A DNA stretch of 64,000 bases, from contig NZ_CP049935.1 of the NCBI RefSeq assembly GCF_011383005.1, positions 1,612,001 through 1,676,000 of the forward strand, given 5' to 3'. Positions 19,028 through 27,489 of this stretch are shown piece by piece. Under the pieces are notes generated by a model. It was not told the origin of the DNA, searched no databases, and was given only the letters and a program-made list of their open reading frames with translations. The stretch comes from Phycicoccus sp. HDW14 (lineage in GTDB: Bacteria; Actinomycetota; Actinomycetes; Actinomycetales; Dermatophilaceae). A program made the position numbers and the translations under genes. Each line of letters opens with the position of its first letter. Position 1 is the stretch's first letter.

Positions 19028-19902
19028 ATGAGCGAGTCCACGCCCGCCGCCCCCGCCCCGGAGACCACCGCCCCCTACGGCACGGGAGCCCAGGCCGCCC
19101 CCAGCGGCGGGTCCGGGTGCCCCACCTGCTCCAGATGAAGGAGCGCGGCGAGCGCTGGGCGATGCTCACCGCCTACGACATGTACACGGCCGAGATCTTC
19201 GACGAGGCCGGCATCCCGGTCCTGCTCGTCGGCGACTCGGCGGGCAACAACGTCTACGGCTTCGAGACCACGGTCCCCGTCACCGTCGACCACCTCGTCC
19301 CGCTCGTGCGCGCCGTCACGAGCGCCGCCCGACGGGCGATGGTCGTCGCCGACCTGCCCTTCGGTTCCTACCAGGCCAGCCCGCAGCAGGCCCTGGCCAC
19401 CGCCACCCGCTTCATGAAGGAGGGGATGGCCCACGCGGTCAAGCTCGAGGGCGGCGCGGCGATGGTGCCCGAGGTCGAGCTGCTCGTGCGGGCCGGGATC
19501 CCCGTCATGGGCCACATCGGCTTCACCCCGCAGAGCGAGCACGTGCTCGGCGGGTACAAGGTGCAGGGCCGGGGCGCGGGTGCCGACAAGCTGCTCGCCG
19601 ACGCCCTCGCCCTCGAGGCGGCGGGGTGCTTCGCCGTCGTCATGGAGATGGTGCCCGCCCCTGCGGCGGCCGAGGTGACCAGAACCCTGCGCATCCCCAC
19701 CATCGGCATCGGCGCCGGGCCGCACTGCGACGCCCAGGTGCTCGTCTGGCAGGACATGGCCGGGCTGCGCGGCGGGCGCGCTCCCCGCTTCGTCAAGAAG
19801 TACGCCGACCTGCGCGGCGAGCTGCTGCGGGCGGCCGGCGCCTATGCCGGCGAGGTCGCCGACGGCAGCTTCCCCGCCGCCGAGCACTCGTTCGAGTCAT
19901 GA
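19028..19902 (+). CDS. panB: 3-methyl-2-oxobutanoate hydroxymethyltransferase, frameshift near N-terminus as given
   Basis: First step of pantothenate synthesis: transfers a hydroxymethyl group from methylene-tetrahydrofolate to ketoisovalerate. Core motifs are [67 protein letters not shown] and [18 protein letters not shown]. The natural start is ATG 19028 ([19 protein letters not shown]), but the frame breaks at GGG 19109-19111: one G is missing before the expected [16 protein letters not shown]. In the given sequence only an ORF from about 19135 encodes the body. Repaired length is 291 residues. The stop overlaps the next gene (ATGA). Confidence 0.9.
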
Positions 19903-20588
19903 CGGGGAACCCGGGCCACGACTGGGAGCGTCCGAGTGGCATGTGGACCACCGGCCCGCCGCCCTCCCGTCCCGGCCCCCCGACCCGGTGGTCCGGCGTC
20001 CGGCACGGACCCGACGCGGCCCGCGCCTACCGCCAGCACTTCCTCGAGCTCGCGGAGCAGGGGGTCGACCTCCACGGGGAGGCCCGCTTCGTCACCGCCC
20101 TGGCCCCTCCGCCCTCGCGCGTCCTCGACGCCGGCTGCGGCTACGGCCGGGTGGCCGGCGAGCTGACCCGGCTCGGCCACTACGCCGTGGGCGTCGACGC
20201 CGACCCGGACCTCATCGCGCTCGCGCAGGAGGACCGGCGCACCCGGTACCTCGTGGCCGACCTCTCGACGCTCGACCTGCGCACCGAGCAGGAGTTCCAC
20301 GTCGTCCTCCTGGCCGGCAACGTCGTGCCCTACCTCGCCGACGGCACGCTGCCCGCGGTCCTCGAGCGGCTCGCCGCGCACCTCGTGCCGGGCGGGCACC
20401 TCGTCGCGGGGTTCGCGCTCGACGGGTCGGTGCCGCCGGGGGCTGCCGCGGTCGACGTCCGCGACTACGACCGCTGGGCGCGGGCCGCGGGCCTGTCGTT
20501 CATCGGGCGCTGGTCGGGCTGGGACCGCGCGCCGTTCACGGCCGCGAGCGACTACGCGCTCAGCGTGCATCGCCTGCTCGGCGGCTGA
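19899..20588 (+). CDS. Class I SAM-dependent methyltransferase
   Basis: A 229-residue protein with a Rossmann methyltransferase fold. Motif I is [20 protein letters not shown], the acidic end of strand 2 is [15 protein letters not shown], and the motif IV region is [17 protein letters not shown], followed by [15 protein letters not shown]. The substrate is unknown. The ATG overlaps the panB stop (ATGA), so the two are co-translated. It ends 3 nt from the convergent small gene on the other strand. Confidence 0.85.
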   Translation: MTGNPGHDWERPSGMWTTGPPPSRPGPPTRWSGVRHGPDAARAYRQHFLELAEQGVDLHGEARFVTALAPPPSRVLDAGCGYGRVAGELTRLGHYAVGVDADPDLIALAQEDRRTRYLVADLSTLDLRTEQEFHVVLLAGNVVPYLADGTLPAVLERLAAHLVPGGHLVAGFALDGSVPPGAAAVDVRDYDRWARAAGLSFIGRWSGWDRAPFTAASDYALSVHRLLGG

Positions 20589-20591
20589 GGG

Positions 20592-20786
20592 TCAGCCGGC
20601 CGGGGTCGAGCCCTTCTCGTCCCACTCGCGGTCCTCGGCGTCCCACTGCTCGGTCTTCTCGCGGGCGCTCTCGAGGGCGCGGGCCGCGGCCTCCTGAGAG
20701 TCGTAGGGGCCGAGGACGTTCGCGTCCTGGCTGCGCGTGTCGTCGGTCTCGACCTGGCCGCTGTCGACGTTGTACCAGTAAGGCAT
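20592..20786 (-). CDS. Small conserved actinobacterial protein (SPOR-like annotation)
   Basis: A 64-residue acidic soluble protein, [20 protein letters not shown] through [20 protein letters not shown], with a short beta hairpin and a charged helix. Homologues in Actinobacteria are usually labelled SPOR domain-containing protein, though the domain is minimal and the role unknown. An AAGGAG ribosome-binding site lies 9 nt before the ATG. It is divergent from map. Confidence 0.75.
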   Translation of the reverse strand: MPYWYNVDSGQVETDDTRSQDANVLGPYDSQEAAARALESAREKTEQWDAEDREWDEKGSTPAG

Positions 20787-20817
20787 CTCGGGTTCTCCTT
20801 CGCCGGGGCGCTCTGCC

Positions 20818-20823
20818 TAGACT
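20818..20823 (+). promoter_or_regulatory. -10 box of leaderless map promoter
   Basis: TAGACT, then CCAACCT (7 nt), then ATG 20831. The hexamer and spacing are the same as for hisC and hisD. Confidence 0.65.
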
Positions 20824-20830
20824 CCAACCT

Positions 20831-21703
20831 ATGCCCTCGACCCACACGAGCGTCGCCCCCGGCGCGGTCTCGCCGCGGCGCCCGGTGCCCGCCACGATCG
20901 AGCGCCCCGAGTACGTCGACCGGCCCGCCCCCGCGCCGTACACCGGCCCCGAGGTCAAGGACGCCGACACGATCGAGCGGATGCGCGTCGCCGGCCGGGT
21001 CGCTGCCGACGCGATGGCCGCCGCGGCCGCCGTCATCGCCCCCGGTGTCACCACCGACGAGATCGACCGGGTCGGGCACGAGTACCTCCTCGACCACGGC
21101 GCCTACCCCTCGACGCTCGGCTACCGGGGCTTCCCGAAGTCGCTGTGCACGTCGGTCAACGAGGTCGTCTGCCACGGCATCCCCGACGACCGGCGGCTCG
21201 AGGACGGTGACGTCGTCAACATCGACATCACCGCGTACCTCGGTGGGGTGCACGGCGACACGGACGCCACGTACCTCGTCGGCGACGTCGACGAGGAGTC
21301 GCGGCTGCTCGTCGAGCGAACCCACGAGGCGATGATGCGCGGCATCCGCGCGGCCCGACCCGGACGCGAGATCAACGTCATCGGCCGGGTCATCGAGTCC
21401 TACGCCAAGCGGTTCGGGTACGGGGTCGTGCGCGACTTCACCGGGCACGGCATCGGCTCGGCGTTCCACAGCGGGCTGATCGTCCCGCACTACGACGCCG
21501 CGCCGTCCTACGCCACCGTCATCGAGGCGGGGATGACCTTCACCGTCGAGCCGATGCTCAACCTCGGCACCCACGAGTGGGAGATGTGGGACGACGGCTG
21601 GACGGTCGTCACGAAGGACCGGCGGCGGTCGGCGCAGTTCGAGCACACCGTCCTCGTCACCGAGGACGGCCCCGAGATCCTCACCCTGGGAGAGGCAGCA
21701 TGA
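20831..21703 (+). CDS. map: Type I methionyl aminopeptidase (MetAP1c)
   Basis: Removes the initiator methionine from new proteins. The 290-residue protein has the Pro-rich N-terminal extension of the type 1c class ([20 protein letters not shown]) and all five metal ligands: the two Asp in [20 protein letters not shown], His in [13 protein letters not shown], Glu in [12 protein letters not shown] and Glu in [12 protein letters not shown]. It is transcribed from a leaderless promoter. Its stop overlaps the ppgK start (ATGA). Confidence 0.95.
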   Translation: MPSTHTSVAPGAVSPRRPVPATIERPEYVDRPAPAPYTGPEVKDADTIERMRVAGRVAADAMAAAAAVIAPGVTTDEIDRVGHEYLLDHGAYPSTLGYRGFPKSLCTSVNEVVCHGIPDDRRLEDGDVVNIDITAYLGGVHGDTDATYLVGDVDEESRLLVERTHEAMMRGIRAARPGREINVIGRVIESYAKRFGYGVVRDFTGHGIGSAFHSGLIVPHYDAAPSYATVIEAGMTFTVEPMLNLGTHEWEMWDDGWTVVTKDRRRSAQFEHTVLVTEDGPEILTLGEAA

Positions 21704-22479
21704 GCACCGGACACCCCCTCGGCATCGACGTCGGCGGCAGCGGCATCAAGGGCGCACCCGTCGACCTGGAGGCCGGCGACTTCGCCACGAAGCGGCTGCG
21801 CATCGAGACCCCCGCGGTCTCGACCCCGGAGGCGGTCTGCGAGGTCATCGCGCAGGTCGTCGACCACTTCGACGAGGTGCGCAGCGACTCCCCCATCGGT
21901 GTGACGATCCCCGGCGTCGTGCAGCACGGCGTGGTCAAGACCGCCGCGAACATCGACAAGTCGTGGATCGGCTGCGAGATCGAGAAGCTGCTCGAGGAGC
22001 GCCTCCAGCACGACGTCGTCGTCGTCAACGACGCCGACGCGGCCGGGGTCGGCGAGCTGAACTACGGCGCGGCCAAGGGCCACGACGGCGTCGTCATCGT
22101 CACGACGCTCGGCACCGGCATCGGCACGGCGATCTTCAACGACGGTGTGCTGGTGCCGAACTCGGAGCTCGGGCACATCGAGATCGACGGGTCCGACGCC
22201 GAGCCCCGCACCGCCAGCTCGGCGAAGACCCGCGAGGGGCTCAGCTACCCCGAGTGGGCCGAGCGGCTGCAGGCCTACTACCGCCACCTCGAGGACCTCA
22301 TGTGGCCGGACCTCTTCGTCGTCGGCGGCGGGGTCTCCAAGGACGCCGACCAGTTCCTGCCGTTGCTCGACATCCGCACGCCGATCGTGCCGGCGCAGCT
22401 GCGCAACAAGGCCGGCATCATCGGTGCCGCCGTGCTCGCCACCGCGTCCCAGCGGCGGCACGGCAAGCACACCGGCTGA
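21700..22479 (+). CDS. ppgK: Polyphosphate glucokinase (ROK family)
   Basis: Phosphorylates glucose using inorganic polyphosphate, and usually ATP; typical of Actinobacteria. The 259-residue protein has the phosphate-1 motif [18 protein letters not shown], the catalytic Asp in [18 protein letters not shown], the phosphate-2 motif [13 protein letters not shown] and the adenosine motif [14 protein letters not shown]. It is translationally coupled to map. It converges on the next gene with 9 nt between stops. Confidence 0.93.
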   Translation: MSTGHPLGIDVGGSGIKGAPVDLEAGDFATKRLRIETPAVSTPEAVCEVIAQVVDHFDEVRSDSPIGVTIPGVVQHGVVKTAANIDKSWIGCEIEKLLEERLQHDVVVVNDADAAGVGELNYGAAKGHDGVVIVTTLGTGIGTAIFNDGVLVPNSELGHIEIDGSDAEPRTASSAKTREGLSYPEWAERLQAYYRHLEDLMWPDLFVVGGGVSKDADQFLPLLDIRTPIVPAQLRNKAGIIGAAVLATASQRRHGKHTG

Positions 22480-22488
22480 GCGGGCGGC

Positions 22489-23145
22489 CTACTCCCCCAG
22501 GCCGAACTCGACCGCGCCGCGCCCGGCGAGGTCGTGGATCTCGGTGTCCGGCGACCCGAGCCCGCGGGCCTGCCCGAGGTAGAGCTCGCGCCCGCGCGGT
22601 TGGAGCAGGCCGTCGTGCACCGGCATCGCGTGCCGCGGTGCCCACCGGCGCAGGAACGCGGTCATCTCGCGGCTGCGCTGCCACGGGGCCTGGAGCGGGA
22701 AGGCGAGGACGTCGACCTCGCCCGGCTCGGCGTCGAGGGCGTCGCCGGGGTGGAAGAACGACGGCTCGCCGTCGGCGTCGAGGCGCACGCCGACGTTGGG
22801 GATGCGCGGGATGTCGTCGTGGATCAGGGCGTGCAGCTCGCCGACCGGGGTGACGGTGACCGACCCGACGACCGTCGGCCCGTCGTGCGCCTGCGCGTCG
22901 ATGCCGAGCCCGGCGAGCGTCTCGAGGCTGCCGGCGTCGGTGAGCACCCGGGCGCCGGGGTTGGCGGCGAGCAGCCCCGGCACGCGCTCGGGGTCGAGGT
23001 GGTCGGGGTGCTGGTGGGTGACGAGGACGGCGTCGAGGTCGCGCACCTCGGAGAAGCCCTCGGCGAAGGTGCCGGGGTCGATGAGCAGACGGGTGTCCGC
23101 CATCTCGAGGAGGACGCAGGCGTGGCCGAGGTGGGTGATCCGCAT
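22489..23145 (-). CDS. MBL-fold metal-dependent hydrolase
   Basis: A 218-residue UPF0173-like metallo-beta-lactamase-fold protein. It begins MRITHLGHACVLLEMADTRL, has the HxHxDH site in VLVTHQHPDHLDPERV, and later metal-ligand regions SFFHPGDAL and MPVHDGLL. The substrate is unknown. A TAGCGT box lies 6 nt before the ATG with no ribosome-binding site, so a leaderless transcript is likely. Confidence 0.85.
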   Translation of the reverse strand: MRITHLGHACVLLEMADTRLLIDPGTFAEGFSEVRDLDAVLVTHQHPDHLDPERVPGLLAANPGARVLTDAGSLETLAGLGIDAQAHDGPTVVGSVTVTPVGELHALIHDDIPRIPNVGVRLDADGEPSFFHPGDALDAEPGEVDVLAFPLQAPWQRSREMTAFLRRWAPRHAMPVHDGLLQPRGRELYLGQARGLGSPDTEIHDLAGRGAVEFGLGE

Positions 23146-23151
23146 GGCCCC

Positions 23152-23157
23152 ACGCTA
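23152..23157 (-). promoter_or_regulatory. -10 box of leaderless MBL-hydrolase promoter
   Basis: TAGCGT on the minus strand, 6 nt before the ATG at 23145. Confidence 0.5.
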
Positions 23158-23198
23158 GGCGCCGGGCCCGCGTGACGGAGGGACCGGTGTCGCCGGGC

Positions 23199-23885
23199 TC
23201 AGCCGACGGCGGGCTCGGCGTCCCCGCCGGCGGGCAGGAGGTCGTGGGCCGCGGGCCGCACGACGGCGTCGACGAGGGTGGCGGCGTCGACGAGGTCGTC
23301 GGGCAGCACCCGCACCTCGGGAGGCGCCTCGAGGAGCGCCTTGGCGCCCTCGCCCGCGACGAAGAGCGGCACCGAGCGGGCCAGCCGGGTCAGGGCGGGC
23401 AGCCGGGCCTCGAAGGCCGTGCGGCGCACCCCGGCGAGGACCACGGCGTCGGCGCGCAGGAAACGGACCGCCTCGGCGATGGCGGTCATCGGCGAGTTCG
23501 CGCCGAGGCTGACGACGCGCCACCAGCGGGCGTGGAGCATCGCGCCGAAGAGCTCGAGGGGCAGGTCGTGCAGCTCCCGTGGCGGGCAGGCGAGCACGAC
23601 CGTGCGCGCCTGGGGGCCCTGGACGGGCAGCCGGAGCTCGCCGAGGACGCCGCGGAAGGCGCTGGAGACGAAGTGCTCGTGGACGACCCCGAGCCGGCCG
23701 GCCTCCCAGTCGTCGCCGACCTCGCGGAGCACGGGCATCATCACGCCGGTGACCGTGGCGTCGACCCCGGAGACGAGGAGTGCGTCGAGCAGGACCTCGC
23801 GGACGGTGGCGCCGTCGAGGTCGCGCGTCGCGGCCATCACGCGTCGGTGCGCGAGGTCGAGGTCGGTCGCGGGGTCGCTGCCCAA
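23199..23885 (-). CDS. Stand-alone CarH-like B12-binding sensor protein without MerR HTH
   Basis: A 228-residue protein made of the helical B12 cap and the Rossmann-like B12-binding domain of CarH/LitR photoregulators. The cap signature W-x9-E-H is intact (Trp60, Glu70, His71 in DDWEAGRLGVVHEHF). The cobalt-ligand loop keeps E-x-H (Glu104, His106 in CPPRELHDLPLELF) but has Pro where Gly is usual. No helix-turn-helix domain precedes it: the TTG start at 23885 has an AGGAG site 5 nt upstream and the upstream DNA is non-coding. It could sense adenosylcobalamin or light and act through a partner. Function is inferred. Confidence 0.75.
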   Translation of the reverse strand: MGSDPATDLDLAHRRVMAATRDLDGATVREVLLDALLVSGVDATVTGVMMPVLREVGDDWEAGRLGVVHEHFVSSAFRGVLGELRLPVQGPQARTVVLACPPRELHDLPLELFGAMLHARWWRVVSLGANSPMTAIAEAVRFLRADAVVLAGVRRTAFEARLPALTRLARSVPLFVAGEGAKALLEAPPEVRVLPDDLVDAATLVDAVVRPAAHDLLPAGGDAEPAVG

Positions 23886-23920
23886 GGGTGCTCCTGGTCC
23901 GGGAGGGGTCTGGACCGTCC

Positions 23921-23926
23921 ACCCTA
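23921..23926 (-). promoter_or_regulatory. Candidate -10 box for the B12-sensor gene
   Basis: TAGGGT on the minus strand. It would start transcription about 29 nt before the TTG codon, leaving room for the AGGAG ribosome-binding site. Confidence 0.4.
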
Positions 23927-24000
23927 ACCGCCGACACCGTCGTCACCGGCCGCTCGGTGCAGAGCAAACCCGCTGGTCAGCGCGCCGTGGCGCGGGCGAG

Positions 24001-24383
24001 GGACGAGTCGGGCTGTAGGCCGGGTTCTGTCCCGCGCCGCCGTCGCCGGCGACGCGGTGACGGTCATCCATCTCGGGTGGCCGTTGCCGACCACCTCCAG
24101 CGCCCTACCCGTGTGCTCGGGCGGGCCGCCCTCGAACGCACACTGTCTGGGCTTGCTCCGGATGGGGTTTACCGAGCCGACCTGGTCACCCAGGCCGCTG
24201 GTGGTCTCTTACACCACCGTTTCACCCTTGCCGCCGGTGCTCGCGCACCGGTGGCGGTCTGTTCTCTGTGGCACTGTCCCGCGGGTCGCCCCGGGTGGCT
24301 GTTGGCCACCATCCTGCCCTTCGGAGCCCGGACCTTCCTCGGCGGTGGTTGCCCACCGACGCGACCGTCCGCCCGACTCGTCC
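24001..24383 (-). ncRNA. rnpB: RNase P RNA, bacterial class A
   Basis: Catalytic RNA that matures tRNA 5' ends. The minus strand has the conserved cores GAGGAAGGTCCGGGCTCC, ACAGTGCCACAGAGAACAGA, GGTGAAACGGTGGTGTAAGA, GGTAAACCCCATCCGGAGCA and the 3' block ACAGAACCCGGCCTACAGCC. The ends are fixed by a 13-bp P1 helix between 24371-24383 and 24001-24013. A TACACT -10 box 6 nt upstream puts the transcript start at 24383. Confidence 0.97.
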
Positions 24384-24389
24384 GCTCCC

Positions 24390-24395
24390 AGTGTA
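24390..24395 (-). promoter_or_regulatory. -10 box of rnpB
   Basis: TACACT on the minus strand, 6 nt before the first base of helix P1. This gives independent support that TANNNT is the housekeeping -10 in this genome, because the RNA 5' end is known from structure. Confidence 0.65.
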
Positions 24396-24401
24396 GGGCG
24401 C

Positions 24402-25166
24402 TCAGCGGTGGGTCGTGGCCGACCGGATGAGCACCGGGCGGGCGGGGGCGCCGTCCTCCGGTGTCCCGTCGGTGCCGGGGTCGATGCCGCCCGCGGCGAT
24501 GCGGTCGAGGACCCGCATCCCCGACTCGCTGACCCGGCCGAAGACCGTGTAGTCGGGACGCAGCCGGGAGTCCTCGTACACGAGGAAGAACTGGCTGCCG
24601 TTGGTGTCGGGGCCGGCGTTGGCCATGGCGATCGTCCCGCGCGGGTAGACCTTGCGGCTGCCGTCGGGGAACCCGGGCCAGTTCTCGAGGGCCCGGGCGG
24701 AGTCGAGCTCGTCGGCGAAGGAGTAGCCGGGGTCGCCGTTGCCGGTGCCGAGCGGGTCGCCGCACTGCAGCACCGACAGGGCGGCCGGCGGGGTGCGGTA
24801 GGCGGTGAGGCGGTGGCAGCGGGTGTCGTCGAAGTAGTCGCGCCGCACGAGGAAGGTGATGCTCTGGACGGTGCAGGGCGCCGCCCGCCGGTCGAGCATG
24901 AGCGGGATGGTGCCCTGGTTGGTGCGCAGGGTCACCCGCACGTGGCCGCGGTCGGGCGTCCGGCGCGGGTCCGGGGGCAGCCCGACCCACGTCGAGTACG
25001 TCCGGTCCTCGAGCGGCGTGTAGGCGCACGGCCCGCGCGTCGGGCCCTGGCTCGGACCGTGCCCGTGCCCGTGACCACCGGCGGGGGCGGCGGCCCCGGC
25101 GGCCGACGGGGCCAGGACGAGGAGGGCGGCGGACGCGGCGGCGGCGATGGCTGGACGGATGCGCAT
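24402..25166 (-). CDS. Secreted cyclophilin-type peptidyl-prolyl isomerase
   Basis: A 254-residue protein with a signal peptide (MRIRPAIAAAASAALLVLAP, cleavage near AAGAAAPA), a His/Gly linker (GGHGHGHGPSQGP), then a cyclophilin domain: HVRVTLRTNQGTIPLMLDRR, FDDTRCHRLT, YPRGTIAMANAGPDTNGSQF and DYTVFGRVSESGMRVLDRIA. It should assist folding of exported proteins. The ATG has a GAGGGAG ribosome-binding site. The His-rich linker may bind metal. Confidence 0.88.
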   Translation of the reverse strand: MRIRPAIAAAASAALLVLAPSAAGAAAPAGGHGHGHGPSQGPTRGPCAYTPLEDRTYSTWVGLPPDPRRTPDRGHVRVTLRTNQGTIPLMLDRRAAPCTVQSITFLVRRDYFDDTRCHRLTAYRTPPAALSVLQCGDPLGTGNGDPGYSFADELDSARALENWPGFPDGSRKVYPRGTIAMANAGPDTNGSQFFLVYEDSRLRPDYTVFGRVSESGMRVLDRIAAGGIDPGTDGTPEDGAPARPVLIRSATTHR

Positions 25167-25211
25167 GGTGGGCTCCCTCGGTGGTCGGCGGCCGGGTGAC
25201 GGCCGCTCGGC

Positions 25212-25217
25212 ACGCTA
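25212..25217 (-). promoter_or_regulatory. Candidate -10 box for the cyclophilin gene
   Basis: TAGCGT on the minus strand, giving a leader of about 39 nt with a normal ribosome-binding site. Confidence 0.4.
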
Positions 25218-25263
25218 CCGACGGGGACGCAATGGCGCTCGTCGAGCGGGACGCGGGCGGCGC

Positions 25264-26709
25264 TCAGCGCACGAAGCGCACGGTGCTCCCGGCGACGTCG
25301 GCGACGTCGAGCCGCACCGTGACCGTCGACCCGAGGGCACCCCGGTCTCCGGAGACCTTCGCGAGGACCGGCAGGTCGACGAGCTGGACCTCCATCCCCT
25401 TCTCGAGGTGGTCGACGACAACGGCCTCGAACGGCTCACCCTCCCGGCCGGTGAGGACGGCGGCCTCGGCGGCGTCGGCGCAGGACCGCTCGGCGGCCCG
25501 CGCGGTGCGGTCGGAGGTGGTCATCAGCTCGGCGAGGTCGGGCAGGGCGGCGCGCACGGCGTCGGGCACCTCGGCGCCGCGCCCGAGCGCCTCGCAGACG
25601 ACGAGGCCGAAGCGGTCGACGAGCCGGCGCAGGGGCGCGGTGACGTGGGCGTACGGCGCGGCGACGGCGGCGTGCTCGGGGTCGGCGGGTGCGGCACCGT
25701 CGAAGGCCGTGTACGACGCGCCCCGGAACAGCGAGGTCGCCTCGTGGATGAGGGCGAGGTGGCGCGGGTCGGTGCGGTCGAGGCCGCGCACGAGGTCGCC
25801 GTAGGGCACCTCCGGACGCCACTCGACCCCGAGCCCGTGGGCCGCCCGGCGAAAGCGCTCGATGGCGTCGGCGGTGGGCCCCGGCATCGTCCGGAGCACC
25901 CCGACCCCGCCGTCGAGCATCATCGACGCCGCGGCCATGCCGGTGAGCAGCGAGAGCTGGGCGTTCCACTCCTCCGAGGCCACGGGCGGGCGGAACTTGA
26001 GGGTGAAACCGCCGTCGGGGCGGGCGTCGACCTGCTGCTCGGGCATCGGGAGGCTGGCGCCGCCGCGCGCCCGCTCCTGGGCGACCCGACGCTCCCCCAC
26101 CTCGCGCAGCAGCAGCAGGCGCTCGTCGGCGTGGCCGCCGTCGACCGCGGCCTGGACGCCGTCGTAGTCGAGCCGCTCGACGCTGCGGACCAGGGCCCGG
26201 TGCACCTCGGCAGAGGTGAGGACCCCCTCGCCGTCGAGGCGCAGGTCCCAGACGAACGCCGGCCGGACCTGGCCGGGCAGCAGGCTGCCGGCGTTCTCGG
26301 ACAAGACGGGCGGGTGCAGGGGGACGCGCTCGTCGGGGCAGTAGACGGTCTGGCCGCGCTCGCGGGTGGTGCGGTCGAGCGCGCCCCCGAGGTGGACGAA
26401 GGCCGGGACGTCGGCGATGGCGTAGCGGACGCGGTGCCCGTCTCCGTCACGCTCGATGTGCAGCGCCTGGTCGAGGTCCATCGAGCCGGGCGGGTCGAGC
26501 GTCACGTACGGCACGTCGGTCTCGTCGGGGTGGCCACCGGCGGGTGGCTCGGCGGCGACCCGCTCGGCCTCGGCGAGGGCGTCGGCCGGGTACGGGCCGT
26601 CGATCCCGAGCTCGGCGCGGACGGCGCCGAACCGGTCGAGGAGGGCCTGGCGGACCGCGCTCGGGGTCTCGGCGTCGGTGGGGCGCAGCACGACCCTGGG
26701 ATGCGGCAT
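25264..26709 (-). CDS. RNB-domain exoribonuclease (RNase II/R family)
   Basis: A 481-residue 3'-to-5' exoribonuclease. The RNB active site is DPPGSMDLDQALHIERDGDG, with the clustered Asp residues that bind magnesium. Further motifs are YAIADVPAFVHLGGALD, GQTVYCPDERVPLHPPVLSE and AHVTAPLRRLVDRFG. It is much shorter than E. coli RNase R and lacks clear N-terminal cold-shock domains; a short C-terminal beta region (VVVDHLEKGMEVQLVDLPVL) replaces S1. The ATG at 26709 is chosen because TAGGGT lies 7 nt upstream and the family starts here. Confidence 0.9.
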   Translation of the reverse strand: MPHPRVVLRPTDAETPSAVRQALLDRFGAVRAELGIDGPYPADALAEAERVAAEPPAGGHPDETDVPYVTLDPPGSMDLDQALHIERDGDGHRVRYAIADVPAFVHLGGALDRTTRERGQTVYCPDERVPLHPPVLSENAGSLLPGQVRPAFVWDLRLDGEGVLTSAEVHRALVRSVERLDYDGVQAAVDGGHADERLLLLREVGERRVAQERARGGASLPMPEQQVDARPDGGFTLKFRPPVASEEWNAQLSLLTGMAAASMMLDGGVGVLRTMPGPTADAIERFRRAAHGLGVEWRPEVPYGDLVRGLDRTDPRHLALIHEATSLFRGASYTAFDGAAPADPEHAAVAAPYAHVTAPLRRLVDRFGLVVCEALGRGAEVPDAVRAALPDLAELMTTSDRTARAAERSCADAAEAAVLTGREGEPFEAVVVDHLEKGMEVQLVDLPVLAKVSGDRGALGSTVTVRLDVADVAGSTVRFVR

Positions 26710-26742
26710 GGGCCCGACCCTAACCGTCCGTAGGCTGTGCCG
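26710..26742. promoter_or_regulatory. 33-bp bidirectional leaderless promoter (RNB gene / yaaA)
   Basis: The whole gap between two divergent start codons is 33 bp. It holds TAGGGT on the minus strand (26717-26722) 7 nt from the RNB ATG and TAGGCT on the plus strand (26731-26736) 6 nt from the yaaA GTG. Any -35 contacts of each promoter must lie over or inside the other gene's 5' end. Confidence 0.6.
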
Positions 26743-27489
26743 GTGCTCATCCTGCTGCCGCCGTCGGAGACGAAGTGGAACCGCCCGCGCGGCGGTCCCG
26801 CCGACCCGGCGACGTGGTCCTTCCCCGAGCTCGGGCCGGTGCGCGAGGAGGTGGCGCGGGCGCTGTCGGGGGTCAGCGGCTCGCCCGACGCCGCAGCGGT
26901 CCTCGGGGTCTCGGAAGGGCTGCTCGACGAGGTCGCGCGCAACCTCGTGCTCGACACGCTGCCGGCCACGCCCGCGGCGCAGGTGTACACGGGCGTCCTC
27001 TACGACGCGCTCGACCTCGCCTCGCTCGACACCGCCGCCCGGCGCCGCGCCAACCGGTGGCTCGTCGTGGTCTCCGCCCTCCACGGCGCGGTCCGGCCCG
27101 CCGACCGGATCACCGCGTACCGGCTGTCGATGGGCGTGACGCTGCCCGGCACCGGTCCGCTCGCCCAGCGCTGGCGCCCGGCTCTCGACGGCCCGCTCAC
27201 GGCCGCCGCCGGCAACGGCGCCGTCGTCGACTGCCGGTCGGCGGCCTACGCCGCGGCGTGGCGTCCGGGGCGCGACCTGGCCCACCGGTGGGTGCAGGTC
27301 CGGGTGCCCGGGGCCAGCCACATGGCCAAGCACACCCGCGGCCTCGTCGCCCGGCACCTCTGCGTCGAGGGCGTGGCCGCGCGGTCGGTGCGGGCCGTCG
27401 CGGAGGTCGTGGGCCGGGGCTTCGACACAGAGCTGCACGAGCCGGTCCGGGCGGGGGCTCCCTGGGTCCTCGACGTGGTCGTCCGGTGA
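26743..27489 (+). CDS. yaaA: Peroxide stress protein YaaA (DUF328)
   Basis: In E. coli this family limits intracellular free iron and protects against hydrogen peroxide. The 248-residue protein begins VLILLPPSETKWNRPRGG and has GVLYDALDLASL, SALHGAVRPADRITAYRLSM and WVQVRVPGASHMAKHTRG, all family blocks. GTG 26743 is chosen over GTG 26737 because it aligns with the family N-terminus and leaves 6 nt after the TAGGCT box. The stop overlaps the next start (GTGA). Confidence 0.9.
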   Translation: MLILLPPSETKWNRPRGGPADPATWSFPELGPVREEVARALSGVSGSPDAAAVLGVSEGLLDEVARNLVLDTLPATPAAQVYTGVLYDALDLASLDTAARRRANRWLVVVSALHGAVRPADRITAYRLSMGVTLPGTGPLAQRWRPALDGPLTAAAGNGAVVDCRSAAYAAAWRPGRDLAHRWVQVRVPGASHMAKHTRGLVARHLCVEGVAARSVRAVAEVVGRGFDTELHEPVRAGAPWVLDVVVR

